From: Thalassobacillus devorans
Lineage (GTDB): Bacteria; Bacillota; Bacilli; Bacillales; Halobacillaceae
Direction: 5' to 3'
Length of the DNA: 64,000 nt
Assembly (NCBI RefSeq): GCF_011761345.1
Contig: NZ_JAASRY010000004.1
Coordinates: forward strand, 248,001 to 312,000
The notes under the pieces are model-generated. The model was not told the DNA's origin. It was given only the letters and a program-made list of their open reading frames with translations, and searched no databases. Made by a program: the position numbers and the translations under genes. Below, one piece after another: positions 1 to 9,245 of the stretch (position 1 is its first letter; the number at the start of each line of letters is the position of its first letter).

Positions 1-406
1 GCTGTGATTCTTGAAAATATACAATCGCCATTGCAGTGATTACTTCAAATTCTGTTGGTTCTCCTAGAGGCGTTTCTCCCAACTCTTCTGCTAACGGTTT
101 AATCGTCTCCACCAGGTGTACCCAATCTTCATCTTTAATTGCTTTCCCATTTACACTAATTCGTTCATTAAAATGAATAATGTAAGGCGACGTAAATGTA
201 CCTACGTTCATTCCCTGATCTTGGAGTAAATGCCGTAAAAAAGAGAGTGTCGATCCCTTACCATTTGTTCCCGCAATATGAATAGCATTGATATCCTTTT
301 CCGGGTGACCTAACCTGTCCATCATCCATTCCATCCGTTTCAGTCCTGGTTTAATCTTGAATTTTTCACGGTTATGTATCCATGCAATGGCTTCTTCATA
401 TTTCAT
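1..406 (-). CDS. folC: folylpolyglutamate synthase / dihydrofolate synthase, N-terminal part
   Basis: FolC adds glutamate to dihydropteroate and folates in the cytosol, using ATP. The first 135 residues are visible and the gene runs off the left edge of the window. The ATP-binding P-loop GTNGKGS lies at residues 46-52, and TFTSPYI followed by NERISVNG is typical of the Mur-ligase-like FolC family. The ATG at 406 is preceded by AAGGAGG seven bases upstream. It follows valS in the same direction, as in Bacillus subtilis, but a valS terminator and an interspersed repeat lie between them, so it may have its own promoter. Confidence 0.93.
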   Translation of the reverse strand, partial: MKYEEAIAWIHNREKFKIKPGLKRMEWMMDRLGHPEKDINAIHIAGTNGKGSTLSFLRHLLQDQGMNVGTFTSPYIIHFNERISVNGKAIKDEDWVHLVETIKPLAEELGETPLGEPTEFEVITAMAIVYFQESQ

Positions 407-421
407 TATTTCTCCTCCTTT

Positions 422-515
422 CATTAGAAAAGCTTGCTTTATCGCCAAGTACATATGGCGAAAGCCTTAGTTTTTCTTATACTTTAATCCTTTAACAAGG
501 TTAAACTTTCTTAAA
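422..515 (-). repeat. short stem-loop interspersed repeat, copy A
   Basis: The segment between the valS terminator and folC carries CGCCAAG, a short spacer and TATGGCGA, followed by a T-rich stretch and TTTAACAAGGTTAA. Read on the minus strand it can form a small hairpin with arms TCGCCA and TGGCGA. Similar segments occur at 56103-56178 and 60808-60890, all in the same orientation. It codes for nothing recognisable. Confidence 0.6.
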
Positions 516-518
516 GTA

Positions 519-553
519 TAACAAAGAGAGGGCATCCCATTAGGAACACCCTC
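519..553 (-). terminator. Rho-independent terminator of valS
   Basis: On the minus strand GAGGGTGTTCC and GGGATGCCCTC pair around a four-base loop (positions 553-528), followed by TCTTTGTT. It starts 15 bases after the valS stop codon. Confidence 0.8.
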
Positions 554-567
554 AGCCTTTTTATTGT

Positions 568-3210
568 TTACGCTTTGAGCTCTTTGATTCGGGTTTCTAC
601 TTTTTCCCGTTTATCCAGGTAATCCTTTTCTTTCTTACGCTCTTCTTCGACTACATGATCGGGAGCTTTCTTGATAAAACCTTCATTAGAAAGTTTCTTT
701 TGAACTCGTTCCACTTCTTTCTCCCATTTTTCCCGTTCTTTTTCTAAACGTTTGATTTCATCCTCGATGTTAATCAAACCAGCCAAAGGCAAGTATAGTT
801 CTGCCCCGGTTACAACCGCTGACATCGCTTTTTCTGGTGCCTTGATGGTGGTTGCGATTGTCAGATCGCTTGGATTACAGAACCGATCTAAATAATGACG
901 ATTCGTTTCCAATTCTTGTGCAACTTCTTCATCTTTAGTCTGGATCATCAACTGAATTTCCTTTGACATCGGGGTATCAACTTCGGCACGGATGTTACGA
1001 ACAGCACGAATGATATTGACAAGACGTTCCATTTCTCCTACCGCTCGATCGTTATCAAAGGCTGGGTTTACTCTCGGCCAGGACGCTTGTGTGATGGATT
1101 CACCTTCGTGTGGCAAGTGCTGCCAGATTTCTTCTGTAACGAAAGGCATGAATGGGTGAAGCATTCTCATAATGTTATCTAACGTATAGGCAAGCACAGA
1201 ACGTGTCGTATTAATTTTCGCTTCGTCCTCCCCATACAAAGGCAGCTTCGCCATTTCTATATACCAGTCACAAAATTCATCCCAAATGAAATTGTAGAGA
1301 TGGCGGCCTGCTTCACCAAACTCATAACGGTCGATATTCTTAGTTACTTGTTCGATTGTTTGATTCAACCGGGTTAAAATCCATTCGTCGGCTACAGATT
1401 TTTCACCTGATAAATCAATCTCTTCATATTGCATGCCACCCATATTCATTAACGCAAAACGGGAAGCATTCCAAATTTTATTAACGAAATTCCAAGTCGA
1501 TTCTACTTTTTCCCATTGAAAACGCAGATCCTGTCCTGGAGCTGAACCAGTGGATAAGAAATAACGAAGTGAATCTGCTCCATATTTTTCTATAACATCC
1601 ATCGGGTCCACACCGTTGCCAAGCGACTTACTCATCTTTCTACCTTCCGCATCCCTGACTAAACCGTGAATCAACACATCTTTGAAAGGACGGCGTCCTG
1701 TAAATTCGATGGACTGAAAAATCATTCGGCTAACCCAGAAGAAGATAATATCGTACCCTGTAACTAATACGTTCGTTGGGAAATGGCGCTGGAAGTCTTC
1801 ATTATTTTCATCCGGCCAGCCCATGGTGGAAAATGGCCATAACGCTGAGGAGAACCAAGTATCTAATACGTCTATATCCTGCTCCCAGTTCTCTTCATCT
1901 TCTGGTGCTTCTATGCCAACGTAAATTTCTCCTGTATCTTTGTGATACCAGGCCGGGATACGGTGTCCCCACCATAGTTGACGGGATATGCACCAGTCTC
2001 GAATATTTTCCATCCAATGGAGATACGTCTTTTCAAAACGGTCAGGTACAAAGTGAACTTTGTCGTCGCCTTGCTGTAATTTAATTGCTTCTTTTGCAAG
2101 GGGCTCCATATTCACAAACCATTGCGTAGAAAGATAAGGCTCCACAACTGCGCCACTTCGCTCTGAATGACCTACTGAATGATCATGGTCTTCTATGTCA
2201 AACAAAATACCTTTTTCTTGTAAATCCTTTACCAGCTGTTTCCGGCATTCGAATCGGTCCATCCCCTGGTATTTTCCAGCATTTTCATTCATTGTTCCGT
2301 CTTCATTCATAACTAAAATACGTTCAAGGTTATGACGGTTCCCAATTTCAAAGTCATTCGGATCATGAGCAGGAGTGATTTTCACAGCACCAGAACCAAA
2401 ATCCATATCTACATAATCATCAGCCACAATTTCTATTTCACGTCCAATTACAGGCAACGTCACCTTCTTGCCAATCAGTTGCTTATAACGGTCATCTTCC
2501 GGGTGGACAGCAACTGCAGTATCACCCAGCATCGTCTCCGGACGAGTCGTTGCTATTTCTATATGGCCCGAGCCATCACTTAAAGGATATTTCATATGAT
2601 AGAAATGTCCTTTGACATCTTTATAAATGACCTCGATATCAGAGAGAGCCGTCTTCGTAGCAGGATCCCAGTTGATGATATATTCCCCACGATAAATCAA
2701 ATCTTTTTCATACAGCTTCACAAATACTTCTTTAACAGCATCCGATAGTCCCTCATCCAAAGTAAACCGTTCTCTGGAATAATCAAGGCCAAGCCCCAGC
2801 TTCTCCCACTGAGTACGGATGAAATCTGCATATTCCTCTTTCCATCCCCATGCTTGTTCCAGGAATTTTTCCCTGCCTAAATCATAGCGGGATTTCCCCT
2901 GCTCCTTTAATTTAGCCTCTACTTTTGCCTGGGTTGCAATCCCTGCATGATCCATGCCAGGAAGCCATAGCACATCGTACCCCTGCATTCGTTTAACTCG
3001 TGTGATGATATCCTGTAACGTCGTATCCCATGCATGACCAAGGTGTAGTTTACCTGTTACGTTTGGCGGTGGTATGACAACCGTATAAGGTTCCTTCGAT
3101 TTGTCTCCGGTTGCTTCAAAAAACTTTCCATCTACCCAATATTGATACCTGTCTTGTTCAACTGCAGTCGGGTCGTATTTAGGCGGTAAGGATACTTCTT
3201 GATTACTCAT
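568..3210 (-). CDS. valS: valyl-tRNA synthetase
   Basis: Class I aminoacyl-tRNA synthetase that charges tRNA-Val and edits mischarged threonine in the cytosol. The 880-residue protein has the family's normal length. The HIGH-type motif is HLGH at 56-59 within [13 protein letters not shown], and KMSKS is at 525-529. The CP1 editing domain follows residue 200 ([10 protein letters not shown]). The anticodon-binding domain comes after the catalytic core, and the last 70 residues are the charged coiled coil that contacts the tRNA. Expression is evidently controlled by the valine T-box leader upstream. Start ATG at 3210 has GGAGG nearby. Confidence 0.98.
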   Translation of the reverse strand: MSNQEVSLPPKYDPTAVEQDRYQYWVDGKFFEATGDKSKEPYTVVIPPPNVTGKLHLGHAWDTTLQDIITRVKRMQGYDVLWLPGMDHAGIATQAKVEAKLKEQGKSRYDLGREKFLEQAWGWKEEYADFIRTQWEKLGLGLDYSRERFTLDEGLSDAVKEVFVKLYEKDLIYRGEYIINWDPATKTALSDIEVIYKDVKGHFYHMKYPLSDGSGHIEIATTRPETMLGDTAVAVHPEDDRYKQLIGKKVTLPVIGREIEIVADDYVDMDFGSGAVKITPAHDPNDFEIGNRHNLERILVMNEDGTMNENAGKYQGMDRFECRKQLVKDLQEKGILFDIEDHDHSVGHSERSGAVVEPYLSTQWFVNMEPLAKEAIKLQQGDDKVHFVPDRFEKTYLHWMENIRDWCISRQLWWGHRIPAWYHKDTGEIYVGIEAPEDEENWEQDIDVLDTWFSSALWPFSTMGWPDENNEDFQRHFPTNVLVTGYDIIFFWVSRMIFQSIEFTGRRPFKDVLIHGLVRDAEGRKMSKSLGNGVDPMDVIEKYGADSLRYFLSTGSAPGQDLRFQWEKVESTWNFVNKIWNASRFALMNMGGMQYEEIDLSGEKSVADEWILTRLNQTIEQVTKNIDRYEFGEAGRHLYNFIWDEFCDWYIEMAKLPLYGEDEAKINTTRSVLAYTLDNIMRMLHPFMPFVTEEIWQHLPHEGESITQASWPRVNPAFDNDRAVGEMERLVNIIRAVRNIRAEVDTPMSKEIQLMIQTKDEEVAQELETNRHYLDRFCNPSDLTIATTIKAPEKAMSAVVTGAELYLPLAGLINIEDEIKRLEKEREKWEKEVERVQKKLSNEGFIKKAPDHVVEEERKKEKDYLDKREKVETRIKELKA

Positions 3211-3299
3211 CGTGCATTTCCTCCTTATGTTTACGTGACTAGAAATATTTCGGGCGTCACCTTATGTTACTTTTTAAATAAAAATAAAAATAAAAATAA

Positions 3300-3560
3300 A
3301 AAAAATCCCTATCATCCAAAAAGGACGAAAGAGATTGATCTCCGTGGTACCACCTTTATTCACAAGAAAAAATGATTTCTTGTGCACTCGATTTGTTAAC
3401 GGCTTTTAACCGGCTCCTTCTACTTACATTCAAAGAAGCTGCATCCGGGGCGACCTTCCAGTATGCATTATCCTGGAAAACTTTCAGCAAGTGTTTTCCT
3501 CTCTGTCGGGATGCATTCTGTACTCTTCCCCATCAGGGCATTTCACGTGTTCAATTATAT
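3300..3560 (-). promoter_or_regulatory. T-box leader of valS, valine specifier
   Basis: On the minus strand this leader contains the stem I start GATGGGGAAGAGTA, an AGAGAGG box, a specifier-loop segment in which GTC (positions 3454-3452) reads as a valine codon, and the conserved T-box AGGTGGTACCACGGA (3355-3341). A terminator with arms AATCTCTTTCGTCC and GGATGATAGGGATT and a long T-rich tail follows at 3333-3300. Uncharged tRNA-Val should pair with the T-box bulge and favour the antiterminator. The specifier position is inferred from the usual stem I layout. Confidence 0.92.
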
Positions 3561-3565
3561 TTCAT

Positions 3566-3594
3566 ATTGTATAGAGAATTGTATTTAAAATCAA
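3566..3594 (-). promoter_or_regulatory. sigma-A promoter of the valS leader
   Basis: TTGATT (3594-3589) and TACAAT (3571-3566) are separated by 17 bases, just upstream of the T-box leader. Confidence 0.7.
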
Positions 3595-3668
3595 CTGTTA
3601 CTTAAAAAATCCACATTTTCATCATTTTTGCCGTTTCTTCATATTTTATACTAAAGAGGTGAATTATA

Positions 3669-3857
3669 ATGAGCAGACTTTACCGCTACCGCCTGCCACC
3701 CTGGTGTCGAAGGTGGCTCTACATCATTGAAAAAGCGATGCTGCCACTGGCCATTTTCCAACTGCTGCGCACCCTTCTCTTCCCAACTACCTTTGATGTG
3801 TTTTTGCTTGGGATTATTCTCGGGATTTTCATTGCATTTCATCTAGAGTGGATTTAG
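3669..3857 (+). CDS. 62-aa putative membrane protein, convergent with ysxE
   Basis: I do not recognise a named family. The 62-residue product begins with a basic, aromatic segment (RYRLPPWCRRW) followed by two hydrophobic stretches around residues 22-37 and 40-58, so it looks like a small integral membrane protein. AAAGAGGTG lies nine bases before the ATG, which supports translation. It is one of few plus-strand genes here, sits between the valS leader and ysxE, and its last 29 bases overlap the 3' end of ysxE on the other strand. No clear promoter was seen, and it could be a chance reading frame. Confidence 0.55.
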   Translation: MSRLYRYRLPPWCRRWLYIIEKAMLPLAIFQLLRTLLFPTTFDVFLLGIILGIFIAFHLEWI

Positions 3858-4863
3858 ATTCATTATCCTTTAGTTGCTGGGCTTGAAAAGTATTAAAAAG
3901 AGATTCAGCGATCAAACGACCATAGACAATGCGTCTGAAGCTCTTTTCTAATTTTTGTACCTTTTCAAGCTCACTTGACCTATCCTCCCTTAATAGACGA
4001 TCCAAGCGAGTGAAATAATGATGTGTATCAATAAGATGGATGGCTAAAAGCAAACGTTCCTGATTTGTAATTCCGTACAAACGTTCATAAACAGAAAACT
4101 TTTTCTTATATTCTTCAACAGGGCTGTCATGAAATCGGAAATCATTCAAAAAAAACCTGCTCAAATCTAACACGGGAGGACCAAAAAACATTTGCTCCCA
4201 ATTCAAAAAATAACTATGACCATGATATTGAATAATGTGATCATTCTTCAAATTACCATGATTGATTACGTGGGATAAGTTATCAGGTAAACGATCTCGT
4301 TCAGGAAGCTCCTGATATAGTTCTTTCATGAATTCCAATGTGTAATGGAGTTGTTTATATTGGGAACATACAGCGAGCCCAAGTGGAGGCATATAGTGGC
4401 GCTTTTCAAAAGCTTCTATTTTCTCCAGAAGAAGTTGGTGTGACTGGATGCTCGCTTCTTTTTTTTGCCACAAATATTCGATATACCCTTGATTATTAGA
4501 TTGGGCTTGTTTCGATTGTTTGTGAAGGGTCCCAAGGCTCCGAAAAAAACTCTCTATATCATGACTTGGGTATTCATCTTTTGTATGTTCTACCCATGGG
4601 GTCAAATAATAAATATGATTTCTTCCCAACACATAGGGCAAGCCATCAGTGGTATGGACAAACGGGGGAGTAAGGTTTTTCCCGTTCATTTCCAACCAGT
4701 TTATAATCGGCCGCCACTTGCCTTCTTCATTAGAATGATAGCGGGATTGCTTAAACGCGAACACGCCATTATCAGTCTCCACCCGGTGCAATTTGTCAGT
4801 CACCCGCCGGATATGATAGCCAGTTATTCCATAGCTGTGGATGAAGTTATGAATCTCTTCCAA
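3829..4863 (-). CDS. ysxE: YsxE-like spore coat protein of the CotS kinase-fold family
   Basis: A 344-residue protein resembling Bacillus YsxE, a spore-coat-associated member of the CotS / aminoglycoside phosphotransferase-like family. A kinase-like N-lobe (VETDNGVFAFKQS) precedes a catalytic-loop-like segment INHGNLKNDHII, in which the usual HGD is HGN. The DFD-like position reads LNWEQMFFGPPVLDLSRFF. Loss of the catalytic aspartate suggests a structural or pseudokinase role. The TTG at 4863 is chosen because GGGAGGG lies seven bases upstream; the upstream ATG at 4935 has its AAAGG directly abutting the codon. It follows spoVID in the same transcription unit, as in B. subtilis. Confidence 0.82.
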   Translation of the reverse strand: MEEIHNFIHSYGITGYHIRRVTDKLHRVETDNGVFAFKQSRYHSNEEGKWRPIINWLEMNGKNLTPPFVHTTDGLPYVLGRNHIYYLTPWVEHTKDEYPSHDIESFFRSLGTLHKQSKQAQSNNQGYIEYLWQKKEASIQSHQLLLEKIEAFEKRHYMPPLGLAVCSQYKQLHYTLEFMKELYQELPERDRLPDNLSHVINHGNLKNDHIIQYHGHSYFLNWEQMFFGPPVLDLSRFFLNDFRFHDSPVEEYKKKFSVYERLYGITNQERLLLAIHLIDTHHYFTRLDRLLREDRSSELEKVQKLEKSFRRIVYGRLIAESLFNTFQAQQLKDNESKSTLDEMQ

Positions 4864-4941
4864 AAAAGTTCCCTCCCTGAAAACAGATGGGGCTGCCTTG
4901 GAAGAAATAGATTCTTCCTCGACAGCCTTTAGCATCCTTTA

Positions 4942-5979
4942 CTATGATTGCGAAGGAATATATATAATTTTGCCAGGTGTAAGATCGTCTTCAAACACAT
5001 TATTCACTTTCGTCAAATGGGTAATGGAAATTTGGTAGCGATCTGCGATCGTTTCCAGTGTATCTTCTTCCTGCACAATACACATTTTCATTTTCGTGTA
5101 AGTTTCTTCTCGGTCTTCGAACATACTGAACAGCAATTGATTACCTATATTACGTTCGGGAGATTCAGGCGAAGGAGATTCCGTATCGTCATCTTCATTC
5201 CAATCCTGATCTTCTTCCACATAAGATGGTGAGGCCTCGTAGGAAGGCGATGGATTTGGATCATCCTCTTCATCTTGATCTTCCGTTGTATCTCCATGAT
5301 TGAAAAACTCAGAAAGAGTTTGCACTTGTTTGTATTTCCAACGATTACTGCTTGAAGACTCTGCTGGTAAATCCTCTTTCTCGTCTTCTTGTGAAGCAAC
5401 CTCATTACTAGAGAATGTTTCTGTTAGGGATGGAGAGGAATGGTCATTATCAGGATAATCCACTTCAAACTGATAGGACTGATCCCAATTCTCACTGTTT
5501 TCTCCTCTTTCTTCTGCCTCCGTATCCTCCTCCTTGTCCCTTTCAGCTTCCTCAATACCGTGTATCGCAACCGTTGCATGAAGCTTCAGCTGATTTGTAG
5601 ATGGAAGTTCGTAATCAAAGACATCGATACTTACCGATACATCATCAACATTCGCTACACGTTCCCTTGGAATTGAAACCTCTACCGGAAAACGATGATA
5701 GAATTGGCTGGCACCTTCATCTTCATGTTCGACCCTTTCCATTAATTTTCTGGAAGGAAAAGGCGCTACAGTTTCTGCTTCAGTTTCTTCATCTGATTTG
5801 GCAAAATACTCACCTGTCAAGTCGATGGTCCCCTGGATTAACACTGTTTCATCTAAGGGGTGGATGACAATTTCCGGATCAAGTGAAATCCCCATCAGTT
5901 CTTTGACTTCCTGTCCTCTTTCAAACCATAGCGATTCGTCTAAATAAAAAGAAAACACATTTTTATTATCCTTAGTCAC
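4942..5979 (-). CDS. spoVID: stage VI sporulation protein D, spore coat encasement
   Basis: SpoVID guides encasement of the developing spore by coat proteins on the mother-cell side of the outer forespore membrane. The N-terminal domain is recognisable (FSFYLDESLWFERGQEV and LDPEIVIH), a very acidic low-complexity middle spans about residues 120-280, and a C-terminal LysM domain (EEDTLETIADRYQISITHL) occupies about the last 50 residues. At 345 residues it is clearly shorter than the 575-residue B. subtilis protein, mainly in the middle. The GTG at 5979 is chosen for its AAGGGAGGAGG site; the ATG at 6012 has only a poor site. A sigma-E-like promoter lies upstream. Confidence 0.9.
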   Translation of the reverse strand: MTKDNKNVFSFYLDESLWFERGQEVKELMGISLDPEIVIHPLDETVLIQGTIDLTGEYFAKSDEETEAETVAPFPSRKLMERVEHEDEGASQFYHRFPVEVSIPRERVANVDDVSVSIDVFDYELPSTNQLKLHATVAIHGIEEAERDKEEDTEAEERGENSENWDQSYQFEVDYPDNDHSSPSLTETFSSNEVASQEDEKEDLPAESSSSNRWKYKQVQTLSEFFNHGDTTEDQDEEDDPNPSPSYEASPSYVEEDQDWNEDDDTESPSPESPERNIGNQLLFSMFEDREETYTKMKMCIVQEEDTLETIADRYQISITHLTKVNNVFEDDLTPGKIIYIPSQS

Positions 5980-6021
5980 GTACTTTCCTCCTCCCTTGTC
6001 ACGCAACTTCATCTCTGTTCC

Positions 6022-6050
6022 ACTTTATGCGCCAAAGAGATAAAATATTC
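6022..6050 (-). promoter_or_regulatory. sigma-E-like promoter of spoVID
   Basis: GAATATT (6050-6044) and CATAAAGT (6029-6022) are 14 bases apart, matching the mother-cell sigma-E pattern of an ATATT -35 and a CATA -10. spoVID is known to be sigma-E dependent in B. subtilis. Confidence 0.65.
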
Positions 6051-6055
6051 GAAAC

Positions 6056-6087
6056 AAAAAAAGCCCTTATCAAAGATACGTATAAGG
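6056..6087 (-). terminator. second hairpin after the hem operon
   Basis: CCTTAT and ATAAGG pair on the minus strand, followed by GGGCTTTTTTTG. It may back up the stronger terminator at 6130-6097. Confidence 0.5.
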
Positions 6088-6096
6088 ATAAATATA

Positions 6097-6130
6097 AAAA
6101 GACTTAGAGTATGTTCTCTCTAAGTCTTTT
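6097..6130 (-). terminator. terminator of the hem operon
   Basis: AAAAGACTTAGAG and CTCTAAGTCTTTT form a 13-bp hairpin with a short loop, followed by a T run, 44 bases after the hemL stop codon. Confidence 0.85.
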
Positions 6131-6173
6131 TAATCTACGCCGTATAGTGGCTTATGAAGCCAAAAGTAATCAC

Positions 6174-7469
6174 TTATTTTTTTCTACTGTTGTCAGCAAA
6201 TACTTTTTTAGCTGCTTCGATCGTCTTTTCAATATCTTCATCACTATGGGCAGTGGATAGGAATAAGCCTTCAAACTGGGAAGGAGGTAAGAAGATGCCT
6301 TCTTCAATCATCCCGCGATAATATTTTGCAAATAAGTCCAAATCAGAAGAGCTGGCTGTTTCAAAGTTATGAACCTCCTCATTGTTAAAGAAAAAGCCTA
6401 CCATGGATCCCGCACGATTGACAGTGAACGGTATATCATTTTCGGATGCTGCAGCGGTAAAGCCTTGAATTAACCGGTCTACTTTTTCATTGATAGCTTC
6501 ATAAGCTGCCTGATCCATCGCTTTTAATGTTTCATATCCTGCTGTCATGGCTAATGGATTCCCCGACAGTGTACCTGCCTGATAAATATCACCTGTAGGT
6601 GCAACCCGCTCCATAATTTCTTTTTTGCCGCCGTATGCCCCAACAGGAAGTCCACCACCGATAACCTTGCCGAGGCATGTCATATCAGGCGTTACACCGA
6701 AATGACCCTGAGCACAGTTATAACCAACGCGAAAACCGGTCATCACTTCATCAAAAATCAATACGGTTCCATTATCTTCTGTAATTTGGCGAAGCTCCTG
6801 AAGGAAACTATTCTGTGGAGGGACTACTCCCATATTTCCTGCTACAGGCTCGACAATTACTGCGGCCAGATCGTCACCAAATTGTTCAAATGCATATCGG
6901 ACACTTTCCAAATCATTATACGGCACGGTAATCGTATTTTTAGCGATCCCCTCAGGAACCCCTGGAGAATCAGGCAATCCTAGTGTAGCTACTCCTGACC
7001 CTGCTTTAATCAGGAGAGAATCCCCATGTCCGTGATAGTTTCCTTCAAATTTCAAAATTTTGTTCCTGCCAGTATAGCCTCTTGCAACACGGAGCGCACT
7101 CATAGTTGCTTCCGTCCCTGAATTTACCATCCTCACCATTTCAATAGAAGGTACGCGATCGATAACTAATTGAGCAAGCTTATTTTCAATTTGTGTCGGG
7201 GCACCAAAGCTAGTCCCTAACTCTGTAATTGATTTAAGCTGTTCTACGACACGGTCATCCGCATGACCAAGAATCAAAGGTCCCCAGCTTAATACATAAT
7301 CAATATATTCATTTCCATCGATATCGTAAATTTTTGAGCCCTTTCCACGTTCCATAAATACCGGGGCCATATCGACAGATTTAAAAGCACGTACCGGTGA
7401 ATTTACTCCACCTGGCATCAACTGCTCGGCTTCTTTATAGGCTTCAATTGAACGATCAAATTTTTTCAT
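6174..7469 (-). CDS. hemL: glutamate-1-semialdehyde 2,1-aminomutase
   Basis: PLP enzyme that converts glutamate-1-semialdehyde to 5-aminolevulinate in the C5 haem pathway. The 431-residue protein has the class III aminotransferase fold. [13 protein letters not shown] contacts the cofactor phosphate, [10 protein letters not shown] and [10 protein letters not shown] are family signatures, and Lys268 in [12 protein letters not shown] is the expected Schiff-base lysine. The ATG at 7469 is chosen because AAGGTGGTG is six bases upstream. It is the last gene of hemAXCDBL, 23 bases after hemB. The other GSA aminotransferase of Bacillus (GsaB) is less likely in this operon context. Confidence 0.97.
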   Translation of the reverse strand: MKKFDRSIEAYKEAEQLMPGGVNSPVRAFKSVDMAPVFMERGKGSKIYDIDGNEYIDYVLSWGPLILGHADDRVVEQLKSITELGTSFGAPTQIENKLAQLVIDRVPSIEMVRMVNSGTEATMSALRVARGYTGRNKILKFEGNYHGHGDSLLIKAGSGVATLGLPDSPGVPEGIAKNTITVPYNDLESVRYAFEQFGDDLAAVIVEPVAGNMGVVPPQNSFLQELRQITEDNGTVLIFDEVMTGFRVGYNCAQGHFGVTPDMTCLGKVIGGGLPVGAYGGKKEIMERVAPTGDIYQAGTLSGNPLAMTAGYETLKAMDQAAYEAINEKVDRLIQGFTAAASENDIPFTVNRAGSMVGFFFNNEEVHNFETASSSDLDLFAKYYRGMIEEGIFLPPSQFEGLFLSTAHSDEDIEKTIEAAKKVFADNSRKK

Positions 7470-7492
7470 TCTTCGCACCACCTTGGAAATAT

Positions 7493-8470
7493 TTATTCAT
7501 TCAGCCAGTCTGCTACATCCTTAGCAAAGTAAGTGATGATCAAATCTGCACCAGCACGTTTCATTGAGGTCAATTTCTCCATGACAATTTCCTGCTCATT
7601 GACCCAGCCGTTCATCGCTGCTGCTTTGATCATGGAATACTCTCCACTGACATTATAAGCAACAAGAGGAGCATTGAAACGGTCTTTCACTTCACGCATG
7701 ATATCCATATACGATAAGGCTGGCTTGACAATAAGGAAGTCTGCGCCTTCTTCGATATCGGATTCCGCTTCTCTCATGGCTTCCAAACGGTTGGCAGGAT
7801 CCATCTGGTATGCCCGTCGATCGCCAAATTGAGGGGAACTATGGGCAGCATCACGGAATGGGCCATAAAAAGCCGACGCGTATTTCACAGCATAGGACAT
7901 AATCGGAATCTGACTGTAGCCTGCTTCATCCAATCCTTCTCTTATCGCAGCGACAAATCCATCCATCATGTTCGAAGGTGCGATGATATCAGCACCAGCT
8001 TCCGCCTGGCTGATGGCGGTTTTGACTAACAGCTCTAAGGAAGGATCATTTAAAACTTCCCCGTTCTCTACAAGGCCGCAATGGCCGTGATCCGTGTACT
8101 GACAGAGACATGTATCAGCAATTACAGTAAGTGCAGGAATGTCCTTCTTAATTTTCCTGATTGCTTCCTGTACAATACCGTGTTCACAATAAGCCTGAGA
8201 GCCTTGAGAATCTTTTTCATGAGGTACGCCAAAGACAATAACCGAGCGGATCCCCTTTGCCTCCAACCCCTTCATCTCTTCGGTCAGATAGTCCAGGGAA
8301 ATATGAAATACTCCTGGCATGGAGGCTACCTCTTTTTTGATTCCTTCCCCTTCCACCACAAAAATAGGATAAATGAGATCATCTTTGGTTACTTTAGTTT
8401 CTCTGACCAACGCACGCAGGGACTCTGTTCGCCTCAGTCGGCGATGTCTTTTAAAGCCATTACTGTTCAT
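7493..8470 (-). CDS. hemB: porphobilinogen synthase (5-aminolevulinate dehydratase)
   Basis: Condenses two 5-aminolevulinate molecules into porphobilinogen. The 325-residue protein carries the zinc-type cysteine cluster [13 protein letters not shown] (Cys121, Cys123, Cys131), so it should be zinc-dependent rather than the magnesium form. The two active-site lysines are expected at Lys196 ([15 protein letters not shown]) and Lys249 (LIVKPALSY). It lies seven bases after hemD and 23 bases before hemL in the haem operon. Confidence 0.98.
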   Translation of the reverse strand: MNSNGFKRHRRLRRTESLRALVRETKVTKDDLIYPIFVVEGEGIKKEVASMPGVFHISLDYLTEEMKGLEAKGIRSVIVFGVPHEKDSQGSQAYCEHGIVQEAIRKIKKDIPALTVIADTCLCQYTDHGHCGLVENGEVLNDPSLELLVKTAISQAEAGADIIAPSNMMDGFVAAIREGLDEAGYSQIPIMSYAVKYASAFYGPFRDAAHSSPQFGDRRAYQMDPANRLEAMREAESDIEEGADFLIVKPALSYMDIMREVKDRFNAPLVAYNVSGEYSMIKAAAMNGWVNEQEIVMEKLTSMKRAGADLIITYFAKDVADWLNE

Positions 8471-8477
8471 CTATATC

Positions 8478-9245
8478 TTATCCTTTCTCACTGAAATAAC
8501 TTTCCATAAGTTCCGTCATGCCTTCCGTCGTATAATGTCCTTCAGGCATCAGGACGTTAAGGAACCCTTCCTGTTTAGCTTTTTTTTCGGTCGTAGGGCC
8601 TATACAAACACAAGGAACGGAGAGAAATGTTTTAAAATCCATGTGGGTATGGCACAAGCGGATAAATGCTTCCACCGTTGAAGGGCTTGTAAACGTATAA
8701 GCGTCAAATGGAATGTGTTCCAACGTTTCCGTTAATGGTCTATGATCCTTCGTTAATAGGGTATCATACACAGTCATTGATTGGAAAAAGACATGCCCTT
8801 TCAGTGCTTCGGGCAATACATCACGTGATAAATTTCCCCGAACTAATAAAGTGGGACCAGGGTCATGGAAGGTGCCTAAAAATTCATCGGCCATCACTTC
8901 TGCGGTATATGTACTGGGAACGAAGTCTGCGCGGACGCCATAGTTGTTCAGCATCTTTTCCGTTTTCTCCCCTACTGCCCCCACCTTTAGATTATCTGGC
9001 CATGGAGCTTTCTCACCCCATAATTCGAAAAAAAACTTCACGCCGTTAGAGCTTGTGAAAAATATCCAAGCGTATTCGTGAAGTTGTTCTACATACCGCT
9101 TATTTTCTTGGTTATCACGTAAAGCAAAATGAAGCAGCGGGACCTCTACCGGGGTCCCACCTGCTTGCCTGATATTATATGATAATGAGTCGGACTGGCT
9201 TTTAGCCCGGGTGACAAGTATCTTTCTACCCGCCAGTGCCCCCAT
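8478..9245 (-). CDS. hemD: uroporphyrinogen-III synthase
   Basis: Closes hydroxymethylbilane into uroporphyrinogen III with inversion of ring D. The 255-residue protein has the two-lobed HemD layout. It starts LAGRKILVTRA, and conserved patches FFTSSNGVKFF and YTFTSPSTVEAFI mark the two halves; the sequence of this family is otherwise weakly conserved. The ATG overlaps the hemC stop codon by one base (TAATG), indicating translational coupling. Identification rests partly on operon position. Confidence 0.95.
   Translation of the reverse strand: MGALAGRKILVTRAKSQSDSLSYNIRQAGGTPVEVPLLHFALRDNQENKRYVEQLHEYAWIFFTSSNGVKFFFELWGEKAPWPDNLKVGAVGEKTEKMLNNYGVRADFVPSTYTAEVMADEFLGTFHDPGPTLLVRGNLSRDVLPEALKGHVFFQSMTVYDTLLTKDHRPLTETLEHIPFDAYTFTSPSTVEAFIRLCHTHMDFKTFLSVPCVCIGPTTEKKAKQEGFLNVLMPEGHYTTEGMTELMESYFSEKG

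Noticed and set aside
3372-3605. 77-aa plus-strand frame upstream of valS
   Set aside because: It is the complement of the valS T-box leader, whose conserved RNA motifs explain the sequence.
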